From Virgibacillus necropolis (lineage in GTDB: Bacteria; Bacillota; Bacilli; Bacillales; Amphibacillaceae), in NCBI RefSeq assembly GCF_002224365.1, contig NZ_CP022437.1, positions 2,294,001 through 2,358,000 of the forward strand: a DNA stretch of 64,000 nt, in the 5' to 3' direction. Position 1 is the first letter of the stretch. Every line of letters begins with the position of its first letter. The notes under the pieces are model-generated. The model was not told the DNA's origin. It searched no databases and saw only the letters and a program-made list of their open reading frames with translations. Positions 18,584 through 27,332 of this stretch are shown piece after piece. Both the position numbers and the translations under genes were made by a program.

Positions 18584-19846
18584 ATGGAAACAATCATGGA
18601 AGCAGTTCATTTAATGGAGAACAACAAAACAAAAGCGGCAATAGATCTATTAGAAAAGCACCTCCCAACAGCAGATGAGGATGAAAAATTTACGATTGCC
18701 GAATTATATATACAATGGGGAATATATCCAGAAGCAAGTTATATTTTGGAGGATCTATTACAACAATACCCAGATGAAAGTGAATTACGCGTGATGCTTG
18801 CGGATATCTATATTGAACTTGATAATGATGAAAAAGCAATTAACTTATTGAATGAAATCAAGACAGATGATCCAGCCTATTTACCAGCACTAATTCAACT
18901 GGCAGATCTTTATCAAGCTCAGGGTTTATTTGAAGTTGCAGAACAGAAGTTATTAGCTGCAAAACAACTTGATCCTGAAGAAGCGCTTGTTGATTTTGCG
19001 TTAGCTGAGCTCGCTTTTTCAACGGGAGAATATCAAAAAGCGATAACGTTCTATGAGCGAATTCTTCCTAAAACAAATGAAGTAGCCAATATCTCTATAA
19101 ACGATCGTCTTGCTGAAGCTTATGCAGCGTCTGGTGAATATGAACTTGCATTAACCTATTTCCAAGAGATAGAAAGCGAAAATCCTGATACACTGTTCAA
19201 ATATGGGTTTACCGCAGCACATGCCAATCGAAATGATATTGCTATAAAAGCATGGGAGCATGTTATAGAGATAGATCCTCATTACCTTTCTGTTTATTAT
19301 GAACTTGCCAAAGCATATGAAACAGAAGAACGTACAAATGAGGCATATGAGACCATCAATAAAGGATTACAGCTTGACGATTTTAATAAAGAGCTTTATT
19401 TTTATGCTGCTAATTTAGCACATCAAATAAATAAAAGTGATGAAAGTGAAAAATACATTCGTGAAGCTGTTGCCCTTGATCCTGACTATAAAGAGGCTGT
19501 GCTATTCTTAATTGAAATGTTAAAGATTCAAGAAAAATATGAAGAAATACCCGAATTAATAGTCGAAATAAAAAAATTAGGTGCTGATGATCCTCTTTAC
19601 GATTGGGAACTCGCCCGTGCATTTAATAAAATAGAATTATATAATGATGCATTAAATCAGTACAATGAAGCATACAATAGACTAAGTCAAGACAGTGATT
19701 TCTTAAAAGAATATGGCTATTTTTTAACCGAGGAGGGGAGAATAAAAAAAGCTATAAGTGTTTTCTCAGAGTATTTAGAAATCCAACCGTTGGATACTGA
19801 TGTTGAGGAATATTTGGGCCGCTTAATTCAATCTACTGAGATTTAG
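18584..19846 (+). CDS. ypiA: Tetratricopeptide-repeat protein YpiA
   Basis: A 420-residue protein built from about eleven TPR helix pairs, for example AELYIQWGIYPEASYILEDLLQQYP and DRLAEAYAASGEYELALTYFQEI. It has no catalytic motif, signal peptide or membrane segment, so it is probably a cytoplasmic scaffold. It lies downstream of aroA and upstream of ypiB, exactly as ypiA in B. subtilis; the function is not established. GGAGGG at 18571-18576 serves the ATG. Confidence 0.88.
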   Translation: METIMEAVHLMENNKTKAAIDLLEKHLPTADEDEKFTIAELYIQWGIYPEASYILEDLLQQYPDESELRVMLADIYIELDNDEKAINLLNEIKTDDPAYLPALIQLADLYQAQGLFEVAEQKLLAAKQLDPEEALVDFALAELAFSTGEYQKAITFYERILPKTNEVANISINDRLAEAYAASGEYELALTYFQEIESENPDTLFKYGFTAAHANRNDIAIKAWEHVIEIDPHYLSVYYELAKAYETEERTNEAYETINKGLQLDDFNKELYFYAANLAHQINKSDESEKYIREAVALDPDYKEAVLFLIEMLKIQEKYEEIPELIVEIKKLGADDPLYDWELARAFNKIELYNDALNQYNEAYNRLSQDSDFLKEYGYFLTEEGRIKKAISVFSEYLEIQPLDTDVEEYLGRLIQSTEI

Positions 19847-19874
19847 TATAGATATAATGAGGGAGGAAAAAGTT

Positions 19875-20450
19875 ATGCAAGCTCCTATCTCCATTCAAGA
19901 TAAAAAAGCATTTATTGAATGGTTTTTAAATCATTATCAACTAAAGAAACGTGAAAGTGTTTGGATTTTAAATTATTTGGTTAATCACGATAACCTCTTA
20001 AATAATGTACATTTTATTCGAGAGGCGAAATTCTGTCCAAGGGGTATCATAATTTCTAGTCAATGTTCGGATGACGCACCGTTTCGTTTTTATAAAAACC
20101 ATTTAGTTACTACAGATGCTGAGAAATCCTTTCATGATATACGAATGAATAGAGAAGAAGCGCTCTATGTACAGTTGAATTTTCACAATTCCATTCAAAA
20201 TGCATCCTATGTCGCGGTATTAGAGGATAACCCTTTTATACCTGAAGACTTTTATATTACTAAAAGTGATGAAGACAACGCAAAGAAACTTCTAAAAAAG
20301 CTAGTGTATGATCGTGAAAAGAAAAAAATACAAGAAGCTATTGATTACAGTCTTGATATAAATGACCAGCAAATGTTTATGAAACTTACGAATAAATTAC
20401 ATAAACTTGAAACTATTAATGAAGATCAACCTAAATTGTTGAAGCAATAG
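19875..20450 (+). CDS. ypiB: UPF0302 protein YpiB
   Basis: A 191-residue conserved Firmicutes protein. Recognisable features are an N-terminal region FIEWFLNHYQLKKRESVWILNYLVNH, FCPRGIIISS, and a C-terminal IDEEL-like helix (KKKIQEAIDYSLDINDQQMFMKLTNKLHKL). In B. subtilis the orthologue is a small protein of unclear role linked to cytochrome/quinol operon neighbours. ATG 19875 was chosen because GGGAGGA at 19861-19867 is the ribosome binding site; the in-frame ATG 19857 would place that site inside the gene. Confidence 0.82.
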   Translation: MQAPISIQDKKAFIEWFLNHYQLKKRESVWILNYLVNHDNLLNNVHFIREAKFCPRGIIISSQCSDDAPFRFYKNHLVTTDAEKSFHDIRMNREEALYVQLNFHNSIQNASYVAVLEDNPFIPEDFYITKSDEDNAKKLLKKLVYDREKKKIQEAIDYSLDINDQQMFMKLTNKLHKLETINEDQPKLLKQ

Positions 20451-20525
20451 GTTGATTTTTTTTGCGTAAATGAGATAAAATTTAATAAGATACTGTGAAT
20501 TCGGGAATAGAAAGGAAGTTAAGAC

Positions 20526-20996
20526 ATGCAATGGGTAAAAAAAGATTTATTACAATACATACAAGCAAAAGAATATGTAGATACTACAATCGTACCCCTA
20601 ACACCATTTCATTTGTCGAATGATACGGAACTGCCTAAAAGCGGGTTTCAAGGTGAGGCCCTTTCTATATTTATTAACCAAATAGAAAGAGATTTAGCGG
20701 GTAGGGTTATGTTGACGCCGAATTATACGTATTTAAAAAATGCGGACAAGCAGCAGGAAGTTGCTAGATTAAATGAGTGGGTAGAAGATGTAGCCAGTCA
20801 ACCCTTTAATCACACCTTCTTTATTACGTTCGATTCAAAATGGAAAAAACACGAATCTATGCTAAATGGAACGCTTTTATGGTTGCCGGGGTTACAATCA
20901 GGTGATTTGTATGCAAAGGAAATGCACAGTGTTATCCATGATCAAGTGACACAAATTAATGAATTAATACGATCTTATTGGGAAACAATGGAATAA
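20526..20996 (+). CDS. ypiF: DUF2487 protein YpiF
   Basis: A 156-residue soluble protein: MQWVKKDLLQYIQAKEYVDTTIVPLTPF, then GYTYLK-like (NYTYLKNADKQQ), FFITFDSKWKK and a hydrophilic helical end. It matches the position and approximate length of B. subtilis ypiF, directly upstream of qcrABC. It has no membrane segment and no enzymatic motif. GGAAGTTAAGAC upstream is only a modest ribosome binding site. The function is unknown. Confidence 0.75.
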   Translation: MQWVKKDLLQYIQAKEYVDTTIVPLTPFHLSNDTELPKSGFQGEALSIFINQIERDLAGRVMLTPNYTYLKNADKQQEVARLNEWVEDVASQPFNHTFFITFDSKWKKHESMLNGTLLWLPGLQSGDLYAKEMHSVIHDQVTQINELIRSYWETME

Positions 20997-21096
20997 TGAA
21001 AAGCGGAGACGACTGTTCAGCTACATACAGATAGAAGGGAATGTGAAATGTACGGTGTACTTTCCGTACTTTTAATAGGCCCAACTATCTGCTAGT

Positions 21097-21317
21097 AAGG
21101 CCACTGAAAAAGTGGTGGATTTTAAAAATTTAACTTTTCACCTTAACTTAGCATCTCGAATATACGGAGACTCCTGCGGGAAGCAAGAGATCGGCGAGAC
21201 CCCGTAGGACGGCAGTCCGAGGAGGCTCGACACTCGCCCGCGGAAAGCGCAGTATATTCGAAGATGCGATGGTAGATCCACATATTTTGTACTATATTTA
21301 ACTTTTTCAGCGGCCTC
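21097..21317. mobile_element. MITE-like element, family B copy 1 (221 bp)
   Basis: The terminal inverted repeats read AAGGCCACTGAAAAAGT at the left, and GAGGCCGCTGAAAAAGT on the opposite strand at the right. The perfect 9-bp direct repeat TCTGCTAGT flanks it (21088-21096 and 21318-21326). The interior has a second palindromic pair (CGAATATAC near 21154, GTATATTCG near 21252) enclosing ACTCCTGCGGGA and CGCGGAAAGCG. It is non-coding. The second copy, in opposite orientation, is at 35922-36143. The right flank CTAGTCGCTAGG matches family D ends, so the target may have been a degenerate family D repeat. Confidence 0.8.
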
Positions 21318-21424
21318 TCTGCTAGTCGCTAGGAGTCGTAGCTAGACATGAAAACAGAGGCACAGGCTAGATAAGAAAACGGCTAGTTTTAAGTGTATCT
21401 TTTGTTAACATTTTTGGATACATA

Positions 21425-21453
21425 TTGACCGAACAAGCAGTTTGCGCTATTAT
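21425..21453 (+). promoter_or_regulatory. SigA-type promoter of qcrABC
   Basis: TTGACC at 21425-21430, 17-nt spacer, TATTAT at 21448-21453; start codon about 65 nt downstream. Confidence 0.78.
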
Positions 21454-21520
21454 GGTAATGTCCTAGTAATCTGATTAAATTTATTAATGTCCGTGATTAA
21501 ATGAAAGAGGGGGGAAAATC

Positions 21521-22033
21521 ATGAGCGAAAAAAAGCAACAAGTATCCCGTCGACAATTCCTGAATTATACACTTACTGGTGTAGGTGGTTTTATGGCAGC
21601 AGGTATGCTTGTCCCAATGTTAGGAATGGCTGTTGATCCAATTTTAAAGAAATCATCTTCTGGAGACTTAGCTAATATAAATCTTGCCGTCGATGATATT
21701 ACAAATGAGCCGCAGCGTGTAGATTGGAAAGTCGATCAAGTAGATGCTTGGTATGAGTCGCAAGTTAGTAAGTCAGCTTGGGTCTATAAAAATGATAATG
21801 GTGATATCGTGGCACTTTCCCCAATATGTAAACACTTAGGTTGTGTTGTTTCGTGGGAAGGTAGCGAACAGTATCCAGACCAATTCTACTGCCCATGTCA
21901 TGCTGGCCGTTATACAAAGGATGGCGTCAATGTACCTAACACACCTCCATTAGCACCGCTTGATGTTTACGAATCAAAAGTTGAAAATGGTATGTTGTAT
22001 TTAGGTAATGCACATCCGAGAGGGGAGGCGTAA
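21521..22033 (+). CDS. qcrA: Menaquinol:cytochrome c reductase, Rieske iron-sulfur subunit
   Basis: A 170-residue Rieske protein of the bc-type respiratory complex. The 2Fe-2S ligands are in CKHLGC (103-108) and CPCHAG (124-129). The N-terminus SRRQFLNYTLTGVGGFMAAGMLVPMLG has a twin-arginine motif (SRRQFL) followed by a hydrophobic anchor, consistent with Tat-dependent insertion, as known for B. subtilis QcrA; tatA and tatC homologues lie at 62.9-64 kb. GAGGGGGG precedes the ATG. qcrB follows after 3 nt. Confidence 0.96.
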   Translation: MSEKKQQVSRRQFLNYTLTGVGGFMAAGMLVPMLGMAVDPILKKSSSGDLANINLAVDDITNEPQRVDWKVDQVDAWYESQVSKSAWVYKNDNGDIVALSPICKHLGCVVSWEGSEQYPDQFYCPCHAGRYTKDGVNVPNTPPLAPLDVYESKVENGMLYLGNAHPRGEA

Positions 22034-22036
22034 AAA

Positions 22037-22711
22037 ATGCTACAGAAAATGTATGATTGGATTGATGAACGTGTAGACATTACGCCTTTGTGGCGTGATA
22101 TTGCAGACCATGAAGTACCAGAACATGTTAATCCCGCACATCACTTTTCAGCTTTTGTATATTGTTTCGGCGGATTGACGTTCTTTGTGACAGTAATACA
22201 GATTTTGTCTGGAATGTTCCTAACCATGTACTATGTTCCAGATATAGAAAATGCTTGGAAATCTGTATACTACTTACAGACAGAGGTAGCACATGGTCAA
22301 ATAGTACGAGGAATGCACCACTGGGGTGCTAGTGTTGTTATCGTAATGCTCTTGTTACATACTTTGCGCGTATTTTTCCAAGGCGCATATAAAAAGCCAC
22401 GTGAACTTAACTGGATGATTGGAGTATTATTATTCTTTGTTATGCTTGGCCTTGGTTTTACCGGTTACTTATTACCTTGGGATAACAAAGCTTATTTTGC
22501 AACAGAGGTTGGACTAAATATCGCTGAGCAAGTACCATTTATTGGCGAACAATTAAAAACATTACTAGCAGGTGATCCAAGTATTGTTGGAGCGCAAACA
22601 TTGACAAGATTCTTTGCAATTCACGTATTCTTTTTACCAGCTGGATTGTTCGGGTTAATGGCCGCTCACTTTTTGTTAATTCGTAAGCAAGGAATTTCTG
22701 GACCACTATAA
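22037..22711 (+). CDS. qcrB: Menaquinol:cytochrome c reductase, cytochrome b subunit
   Basis: A 224-residue b6-type cytochrome b with four membrane segments. Haem-b ligand histidines are in VHGQIVRGMHHWGASVVIVMLLLHTLRVF and FFAIHVFFLPAGLFGLMAAHFLLIRKQG. GYLLPWDNKAYFATEVGLNIAEQVPF is typical of the family. It corresponds to the N-terminal half of mitochondrial cytochrome b, with the rest supplied by QcrC. It is the middle gene of the qcrABC operon. Confidence 0.97.
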   Translation: MLQKMYDWIDERVDITPLWRDIADHEVPEHVNPAHHFSAFVYCFGGLTFFVTVIQILSGMFLTMYYVPDIENAWKSVYYLQTEVAHGQIVRGMHHWGASVVIVMLLLHTLRVFFQGAYKKPRELNWMIGVLLFFVMLGLGFTGYLLPWDNKAYFATEVGLNIAEQVPFIGEQLKTLLAGDPSIVGAQTLTRFFAIHVFFLPAGLFGLMAAHFLLIRKQGISGPL

Positions 22712-22726
22712 AAAGGAGGGAAAGCT

Positions 22727-23497
22727 GTGCATAAGGGTAAAGGAATGAAGTTTGTCGGAGATTCTCGTATATCCTCCGATCGTAAACCGAATATGCCTAA
22801 AGATTATTCTGAGTATCCTGGAAGAACGGAAGCTTTCTGGCCTAACTTCTTGTTAAAAGAGTGGTTAGTTGGTGCTGTATTTTTAGTTGGGTTTCTATGT
22901 TTAGTATTGGCACATCCTTCGCCGCTTGAAGGTGTAGCTGATCCAACAAATGCAACCTATATTCCGTTGCCAGATTGGTATTTCTTATTTCTATATGAAC
23001 TTTTAAAATATGACTTCGCAAGTGGACCATATACGTTGTTTGGTATCATTATTCTCCCTGGACTAGCATTCGGTGGGTTACTATTGGCACCATTCTTAGA
23101 TCGCGGACCAGGTCGCAGACCGCACCAAAGACCGATTGCAGTTGCAATGATGGTTTTAGGTCTTGCATCGGTTATGTTACTGACTTGGGAATCCGCTTCT
23201 CATGTAGATTGGGAAGCTCGTGCCGAAGCAAATAAGCCAGTTCCTACAACTGAAATTGATAAAGAAAATCCTGGTTATGCAGTTTTTGAAAGTAACTGTA
23301 TGACTTGTCACGGAGATTCACTTCAAGGTGGAGCTGCGGCACCATCATTAATAGGAATTGACTATTCAAAAGAAGAAATCATGAAAATTGCCCAGGAAGG
23401 TATTGGAACAATGCCTGCTGGAGTTTTTAAAGGTACAGATAAAGAGCTAGAAGCATTAGCAGAATTTATCGTATCCGTTAATGAAGAAGCTAAATAA
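22727..23497 (+). CDS. qcrC: Menaquinol:cytochrome c reductase, cytochrome b/c subunit
   Basis: A 256-residue fusion of a subunit IV-like membrane part (segments near residues 45-62, 85-120 and 133-150, including PLPDWYFLFLYELLKY) and a C-terminal cytochrome c domain. The haem motif CMTCH is at residues 191-195, with a probable methionine ligand in GTMPAG. The fusion is characteristic of Bacillus complexes. The start is GTG 22727 with AAAGGAGGG at 22712-22720. A terminator follows. Confidence 0.96.
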   Translation: MHKGKGMKFVGDSRISSDRKPNMPKDYSEYPGRTEAFWPNFLLKEWLVGAVFLVGFLCLVLAHPSPLEGVADPTNATYIPLPDWYFLFLYELLKYDFASGPYTLFGIIILPGLAFGGLLLAPFLDRGPGRRPHQRPIAVAMMVLGLASVMLLTWESASHVDWEARAEANKPVPTTEIDKENPGYAVFESNCMTCHGDSLQGGAAAPSLIGIDYSKEEIMKIAQEGIGTMPAGVFKGTDKELEALAEFIVSVNEEAK

Positions 23498-23516
23498 GTG
23501 ACTGCATAGTTATATA

Positions 23517-23556
23517 AGACACCTTTGCCAACATAATTGGTGAAGGTGTCTTTTTA
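23517..23556 (+). terminator. Rho-independent terminator of qcrABC
   Basis: Stem AGACACCTT / AAGGTGTCT extended by inner GCCAA / TTGG pairing, then TTTTT. It lies between qcrC and ypjA. Confidence 0.9.
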
Positions 23557-23590
23557 CTTATTTAGTATTGTAAAAGAGAGGACTTTTGAC

Positions 23591-24172
23591 ATGATTCAAT
23601 ACATACTGCGTGATAAACTATTTTTACTTTTATTATTTGTTGTAAATTTATTCGGAACAATATATGGATATATTTGGTATCGTTATCAGCTTGCCATAAC
23701 CCCAGATATCTTTCTTATATTTGTACCAGATAGCCCGACTGCAAGTCTTTTCTTTACAATTGTAATCTTTTTTTTCTTATTCAAGAAAAATGTTCCTTAT
23801 ATAGAAGCACTTGCCATTATCACCTTATTTAAATATGGTGTATGGGCTGTAGTTATGAATGTTTTCACCATAATTGTTGATGGTTCTATTGGTTGGCAAG
23901 GCTATATGTTGATCGCTTCACATGGTGCTATGGCAATTCAAGGTTTATTATATGCCCCGTATTATCGAATTAAGCTACGTCACATTGTAATCGCAGCAAT
24001 ATGGACGTTACATAATGATATAATTGATTATGTCTATGGAATGATGCCGACATATTCCTCCCTTAATGCGTATATGAATGAAATTGGCTATTTTACTTTT
24101 TGGTTAAGTATTTTATCGATTTACATTGCTTATATGTTAACGATTAAAAATAAGAACAAGCAAACCCTTTAA
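23591..24172 (+). CDS. ypjA: DUF1405 membrane protein YpjA
   Basis: A 193-residue integral membrane protein with about six helices; blocks such as NLFGTIYGYIWYRYQL, PDSPTASLFFT, LITLFKYGVWAV-like sequence and WTLHNDIIDYVYGMMPTY identify the DUF1405/YpjA family. The ATG at 23591 is preceded by AGAGAGGA, so the in-frame upstream start at 23537, inside the qcrC terminator, is rejected. It follows qcrC as in B. subtilis. The TAA stop is part of the 5-bp duplicated target of a family A element that begins on the next base. Confidence 0.8.
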   Translation: MIQYILRDKLFLLLLFVVNLFGTIYGYIWYRYQLAITPDIFLIFVPDSPTASLFFTIVIFFFLFKKNVPYIEALAIITLFKYGVWAVVMNVFTIIVDGSIGWQGYMLIASHGAMAIQGLLYAPYYRIKLRHIVIAAIWTLHNDIIDYVYGMMPTYSSLNAYMNEIGYFTFWLSILSIYIAYMLTIKNKNKQTL

Positions 24173-24325
24173 GAGGCTGTTGAAAAAGTCACCAAATGAT
24201 AAACGGCGAATTCTTCGTTGCGCAGTTTTTCCGGTCCTCACATATTAAAAGCATACGTTCAGGTCCTCAAAATCTTCGCGCCTTGAACTTCTTGTTTCTA
24301 ATTTGTTGACTTTTTGAACACGCAC
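24173..24325. mobile_element. MITE-like element, family A copy 2 (153 bp)
   Basis: Begins GAGGCTGTTGAAAAAGTC and ends GACTTTTTGAACACGCAC. It is flanked by the direct repeat TTTAA (24168-24172, containing the ypjA stop TAA, and 24326-24330). It is an internally shortened version of copy 1: the middle is deleted, while both terminal parts (CACCAAATGATAAACGGCGA and CAAAATCTTCGCGCCTTGAA) are kept. Confidence 0.82.
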
Positions 24326-24401
24326 TTTAATAAATCTAGTTATATCCTCTCGTTTATTAACATAAATTTATTAATAAATGTCTGCGAGAGGTTGATCACA
24401 T

Positions 24402-24569
24402 ATGAGAAGTGTTATTTATGCATCGATAGTGAATCTCGTTCAAAGCATGACTTCTTTCTTTTGGGTTATACTTGCTGTTGGGGGAACAATTGTAGTGGTA
24501 TTGGCCTATGTTAGTTGGATAAAGTATAAGGAGGAAAAAAAACGTCAAAAAAGGGATTCAAACAGTTGA
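24402..24569 (+). pseudogene. ypjB: YpjB-like C-terminal remnant (membrane anchor only)
   Basis: A 55-residue frame: after 17 residues comes a single membrane helix, FFWVILAVGGTIVVVLAYV, then SWIKYKEEKKRQKRDSNS. Bacillus YpjB, a roughly 260-residue sporulation-associated protein encoded between ypjA and ypjC, ends with a similar single helix followed by a Y-V-x-W-x-K-Y-K basic tail. Only that end is present here, and a family A element lies just upstream, so this looks like a 5'-deleted ypjB. A GAGAGG ribosome binding site (24385-24390) leaves open that the small protein is still made. The family call rests on position and the short anchor. Confidence 0.45.
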
Positions 24570-24633
24570 CTTATTCCTCATTTTTGACTAAAATTGACCT
24601 TAGAAAGATATATTATATTATGGAGGAATGAAA

Positions 24634-25314
24634 ATGTCACTTGGTGGATATATTGTATATATTGCCTTGTTAATGATCATCCCAATTTGGGCGCAATCTA
24701 GAGTAAAAAGAACATATAAAAAGTTTTCAAAAAAAGCAACATCTTCTCATATGACTGGAGCAGAGGTTGCTCGAAAAATATTAAATGATAATGGTATTTA
24801 TGATGTACAAGTAGAAGAAACGCGTGGTTTTTTATCTGATCACTATGATCCAAGAAAGAAAGTTTTACGCTTATCCAGTAGTAATTACCACGGGCAGTCA
24901 ATGGCTTCTTCAGCTATTGCAGCACATGAGGTGGGTCACGCAATTCAAGACGCTGAATCTTACGCATTTTTGCGATTTAGACACGCATTAGTACCAGTCG
25001 CTAACCTTGGTTCAAACATGTCGATGTTTTTAATCATCGGTGGCTTTCTTTTTGGAATGAGTAACCTAATATTATTAGGAATAGTTTTTTTCTCAGCAGC
25101 AGTTCTTTTCCAATTCGTAACATTACCTGTTGAGTTTAATGCTTCCAGTAGAGCAATGACACAGTTAGTATCGACTGGCGTTATTAATAACAATGAAGAG
25201 CGTGATACGAAGAAAGTTCTTAATGCAGCCGCTTTAACCTATGTTGCAGCAGCATTAGTTGCTCTTGCAGAATTAGTACGATTTATCTTAATGTATACAG
25301 CAAGTAATGAATAA
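24634..25314 (+). CDS. yugP: Membrane zinc metallopeptidase (YugP-type)
   Basis: A 226-residue membrane protein of the Zn_peptidase_2 family. An N-terminal helix is followed by a cytosolic-looking part containing GIYDVQVEE and DHYDPRKKVLRLS, the zinc motif HEVGH (98-102) in AIAAHEVGHAIQDAESY, then two or three hydrophobic helices and a final AALTYVAAALVALAELVRF. ATG 24634 is 7 nt from GGAGG (24622-24626); ATG 24628 abuts the site. B. subtilis YugP is encoded elsewhere, so this position differs. The substrate is unknown. Confidence 0.88.
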   Translation: MSLGGYIVYIALLMIIPIWAQSRVKRTYKKFSKKATSSHMTGAEVARKILNDNGIYDVQVEETRGFLSDHYDPRKKVLRLSSSNYHGQSMASSAIAAHEVGHAIQDAESYAFLRFRHALVPVANLGSNMSMFLIIGGFLFGMSNLILLGIVFFSAAVLFQFVTLPVEFNASSRAMTQLVSTGVINNNEERDTKKVLNAAALTYVAAALVALAELVRFILMYTASNE

Positions 25315-25322
25315 TGAATATC

Positions 25323-25352
25323 AAAAAGGATGGCAAATTTGCCATCCTTTTT
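25323..25352. terminator. Bidirectional terminator between convergent genes
   Basis: Perfect 15-bp palindromic arms, AAAAAGGATGGCAAA and its complement, giving A/T runs on both sides. It serves the zinc peptidase (plus) and ypjC (minus). Confidence 0.92.
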
Positions 25353-25403
25353 CTAAGCAGTTAAGAAAGTATAAATCCTTTCTTACTGCATAAGTGCAAC
25401 TAA

Positions 25404-25442
25404 GGCTTTCGCCATTAAGGCTTGGCGATAAGCCAAGTTTTC
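25404..25442 (+). terminator. Terminator-like hairpin with two alternative folds
   Basis: GGCTTTCGCCA (25404-25414) can pair with TGGCGATAAGCC (25423-25434). Alternatively CTTGGC (25421-25426) pairs with GCCAAG (25432-25437) directly before TTTTC. The ATTAAGG loop sequence and general design recur at 62753-62799, and the CTTGGC/GCCAAG core at 1730. Confidence 0.6.
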
Positions 25443-25451
25443 TAATGATTT

Positions 25452-26324
25452 TTAATCCATAATAGGGTTTTTATTTTCGTCTAATGTGAATCCTTCACCT
25501 ACAACATCATGAACAGAGCTTACCGCTACAAAGGCATGAGGGTCAATACTTTTAATAACATTTTTTAAACGTACTATTTCGTTTCTTCCCACCACGCAAT
25601 ATAAAACATCTCGGGTTTCACCTGTAAAGCTTCCTCTTCCTGCTAAAACGGTTACTCCACGATCCATATCTTTGATGATGATTTTAGCAATATCATCACT
25701 TTTACTTGAAATTATGGTTGCTCCACGTGCTGAATATGCACCTTCTTGGATAAAGTCAATTACGCGGGCACCTATATAAACAGCTACTAATGTGTACATG
25801 CCTTCAACCAACTCCAGATAGGTAATAACTGAAGTTGCTATTACCACTAAATCAAACAGAAACATGGTTTTACCCATACTCCATCCAACATATTTATGGA
25901 CAAGCCGCGCAATTATATCAACTCCCCCAGTGGTTCCGCCATATCTGAAAATGATTCCTAAGCCTACTCCAATAAATACACCGGCAAATAATGCTACTAA
26001 GGTCATATCGGATTGCAGGTTCATCTGAAAGGGTTCAATTTGAAAAATTGCTAAAAATAAGGATACAGATAGCGTGCCAACAATCGTATAAATGAATGTG
26101 TTTCTGCCCAGGAATTTCCAACCTATTAAAAAGACGGGAATATTTAATATAATATTTGTTATGGCAGGATCCCATCCCCATAAGAAATACATCAATAGTG
26201 TGATACCAGTAAATCCACCTTCTCCAAGGTTGTTTTGCATATTAAAATGCACAAGTCCAAATGAAAATATTGCTGAACCAATTAAAATAAAGATAACGTT
26301 TTTAATTTTTATACCAAAAATCAT
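25452..26324 (-). CDS. ypjC: YitT-family membrane protein YpjC
   Basis: A 290-residue protein: five or six membrane helices in the N-terminal YitT part (for example NVIFILIGSAIFSFGLVHF, FRYGGTTGGVDIIARL), then a soluble C-terminal DUF2179 domain (GATIISSKSDDIAKIIIKDMDRGVTVLAGRGSFTGETRDVLYCVVGRNEIVRLKNVI). The length from ATG 26324 equals that of B. subtilis YpjC; AAGGAGG lies just upstream on the minus strand. The role is unknown; the C-terminal domain resembles small ligand- or nucleotide-binding modules. It is convergent with the zinc peptidase. Confidence 0.87.
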   Translation of the reverse strand: MIFGIKIKNVIFILIGSAIFSFGLVHFNMQNNLGEGGFTGITLLMYFLWGWDPAITNIILNIPVFLIGWKFLGRNTFIYTIVGTLSVSLFLAIFQIEPFQMNLQSDMTLVALFAGVFIGVGLGIIFRYGGTTGGVDIIARLVHKYVGWSMGKTMFLFDLVVIATSVITYLELVEGMYTLVAVYIGARVIDFIQEGAYSARGATIISSKSDDIAKIIIKDMDRGVTVLAGRGSFTGETRDVLYCVVGRNEIVRLKNVIKSIDPHAFVAVSSVHDVVGEGFTLDENKNPIMD

Positions 26325-26498
26325 AGCTAAATCCTCCTTTTCTTTCTTAAGCATTTCACGCAAACACACTTTTACTAGTATAGTCAATTTTAACCAATCG
26401 AACAATATTCAGTGGATTGTGCAGTTTAATAATTTGTCAAATTAGAGCCTTTTAGCTAACATAAAGGAAGTTAAAACTTTAATTGGAGGAATAACAAC

Positions 26499-26834
26499 TT
26501 GTCTTCGAATAAAAAAATGTATACTACAGCGGAAATGCAACAACGCGTGGATGATTATATTTCACAATTTAATACTGGATACTTTTCCCCTTTAGCTCAA
26601 ATGGCAAGATTAACGGAAGAAGTCGGCGAAATGGCACGAGAAGTTAACCATCTTTATGGGGAAAAACCTAAGAAAGATTCAGAACAGGAAAAGGCGATTG
26701 AGGATGAGTTAGGCGACATGTTATTTGTAATGATTAGTTTTGCTAACTCATTAGACATTGATTTATCTGATGCTTTTAATCGTTCGATTACTAAAATAGA
26801 GACTCGTGATAAAGATCGTTGGAATAGAAAGTAA
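26499..26834 (+). CDS. ypjD: MazG-type nucleotide pyrophosphohydrolase (YpjD)
   Basis: A 111-residue protein of the all-alpha NTP pyrophosphatase superfamily. The metal-binding motif is visible as LTEEVGEMAREVNH (EExxE, about residues 42-47) and EDELGDMLFVMISFANS (ExxD). It probably hydrolyses non-canonical or excess nucleoside triphosphates. The start is TTG 26499, 8 nt after TTGGAGGA (26483-26490); the next in-frame ATG would remove seven residues. In B. subtilis ypjD is followed by dapB and then mgsA; here dapB is missing. Confidence 0.85.
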   Translation: MSSNKKMYTTAEMQQRVDDYISQFNTGYFSPLAQMARLTEEVGEMAREVNHLYGEKPKKDSEQEKAIEDELGDMLFVMISFANSLDIDLSDAFNRSITKIETRDKDRWNRK

Positions 26835-26909
26835 ATAAATGGATGCCACAGTAATAGTAATAAAAAAGGTGTATGGGTTAGAAATTAGTGTAGGGGTAGG
26901 TGTAGAAAG

Positions 26910-27332
26910 ATGAATATTGCATTAATAGCACATGACGGAAAAAAACAAACAATGATCGGTTTTAGTATTGCTTATAGTCATGTATTAAAAAAACATTCCT
27001 TATTTGCTACTGGAACAACGGGATCTTTAATAATGGAAGCTACAAATCTTACTATCCATCGATTTCAATCTGGACCAAAGGGTGGGGACCAACAAATCGG
27101 AGCAATGGTTGCCAACAATGAAATGGATATGGTAATCTTTTTTCGTGATCCATTGACAGCTCAACCACACGAACCAGATGTCAGTGCACTGATGCGACTT
27201 TGTGATGTTCATTTGATTCCGCTGGCGACCAATTTGGCAGCTGGAGAAATATTAATTCGCGCCTTGGAGCGCGGAGACTTTCAATGGAGGGAAGTCGTAA
27301 AACAAAATAAACAAAAGGAAATAGATAAATGA
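26910..27332 (+). CDS. mgsA: Methylglyoxal synthase
   Basis: Converts dihydroxyacetone phosphate to methylglyoxal and phosphate, a bypass of lower glycolysis under phosphate limitation. The 140-residue protein starts [15 protein letters not shown] and includes ATGTTGSLI, the phosphate/catalytic segment [15 protein letters not shown], and [15 protein letters not shown]. The coding end overlaps bshA by 4 nt (ATGA), so the two are translationally coupled. The bshB1 gene normally between them is absent. Confidence 0.96.
   Translation: MNIALIAHDGKKQTMIGFSIAYSHVLKKHSLFATGTTGSLIMEATNLTIHRFQSGPKGGDQQIGAMVANNEMDMVIFFRDPLTAQPHEPDVSALMRLCDVHLIPLATNLAAGEILIRALERGDFQWREVVKQNKQKEIDK

Noticed and set aside
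21048-21075. GTACGG/CCGTAC hairpin after ypiF
   Set aside because: Six-base stem with only TTTT following; plausible but too weak to list as a terminator.
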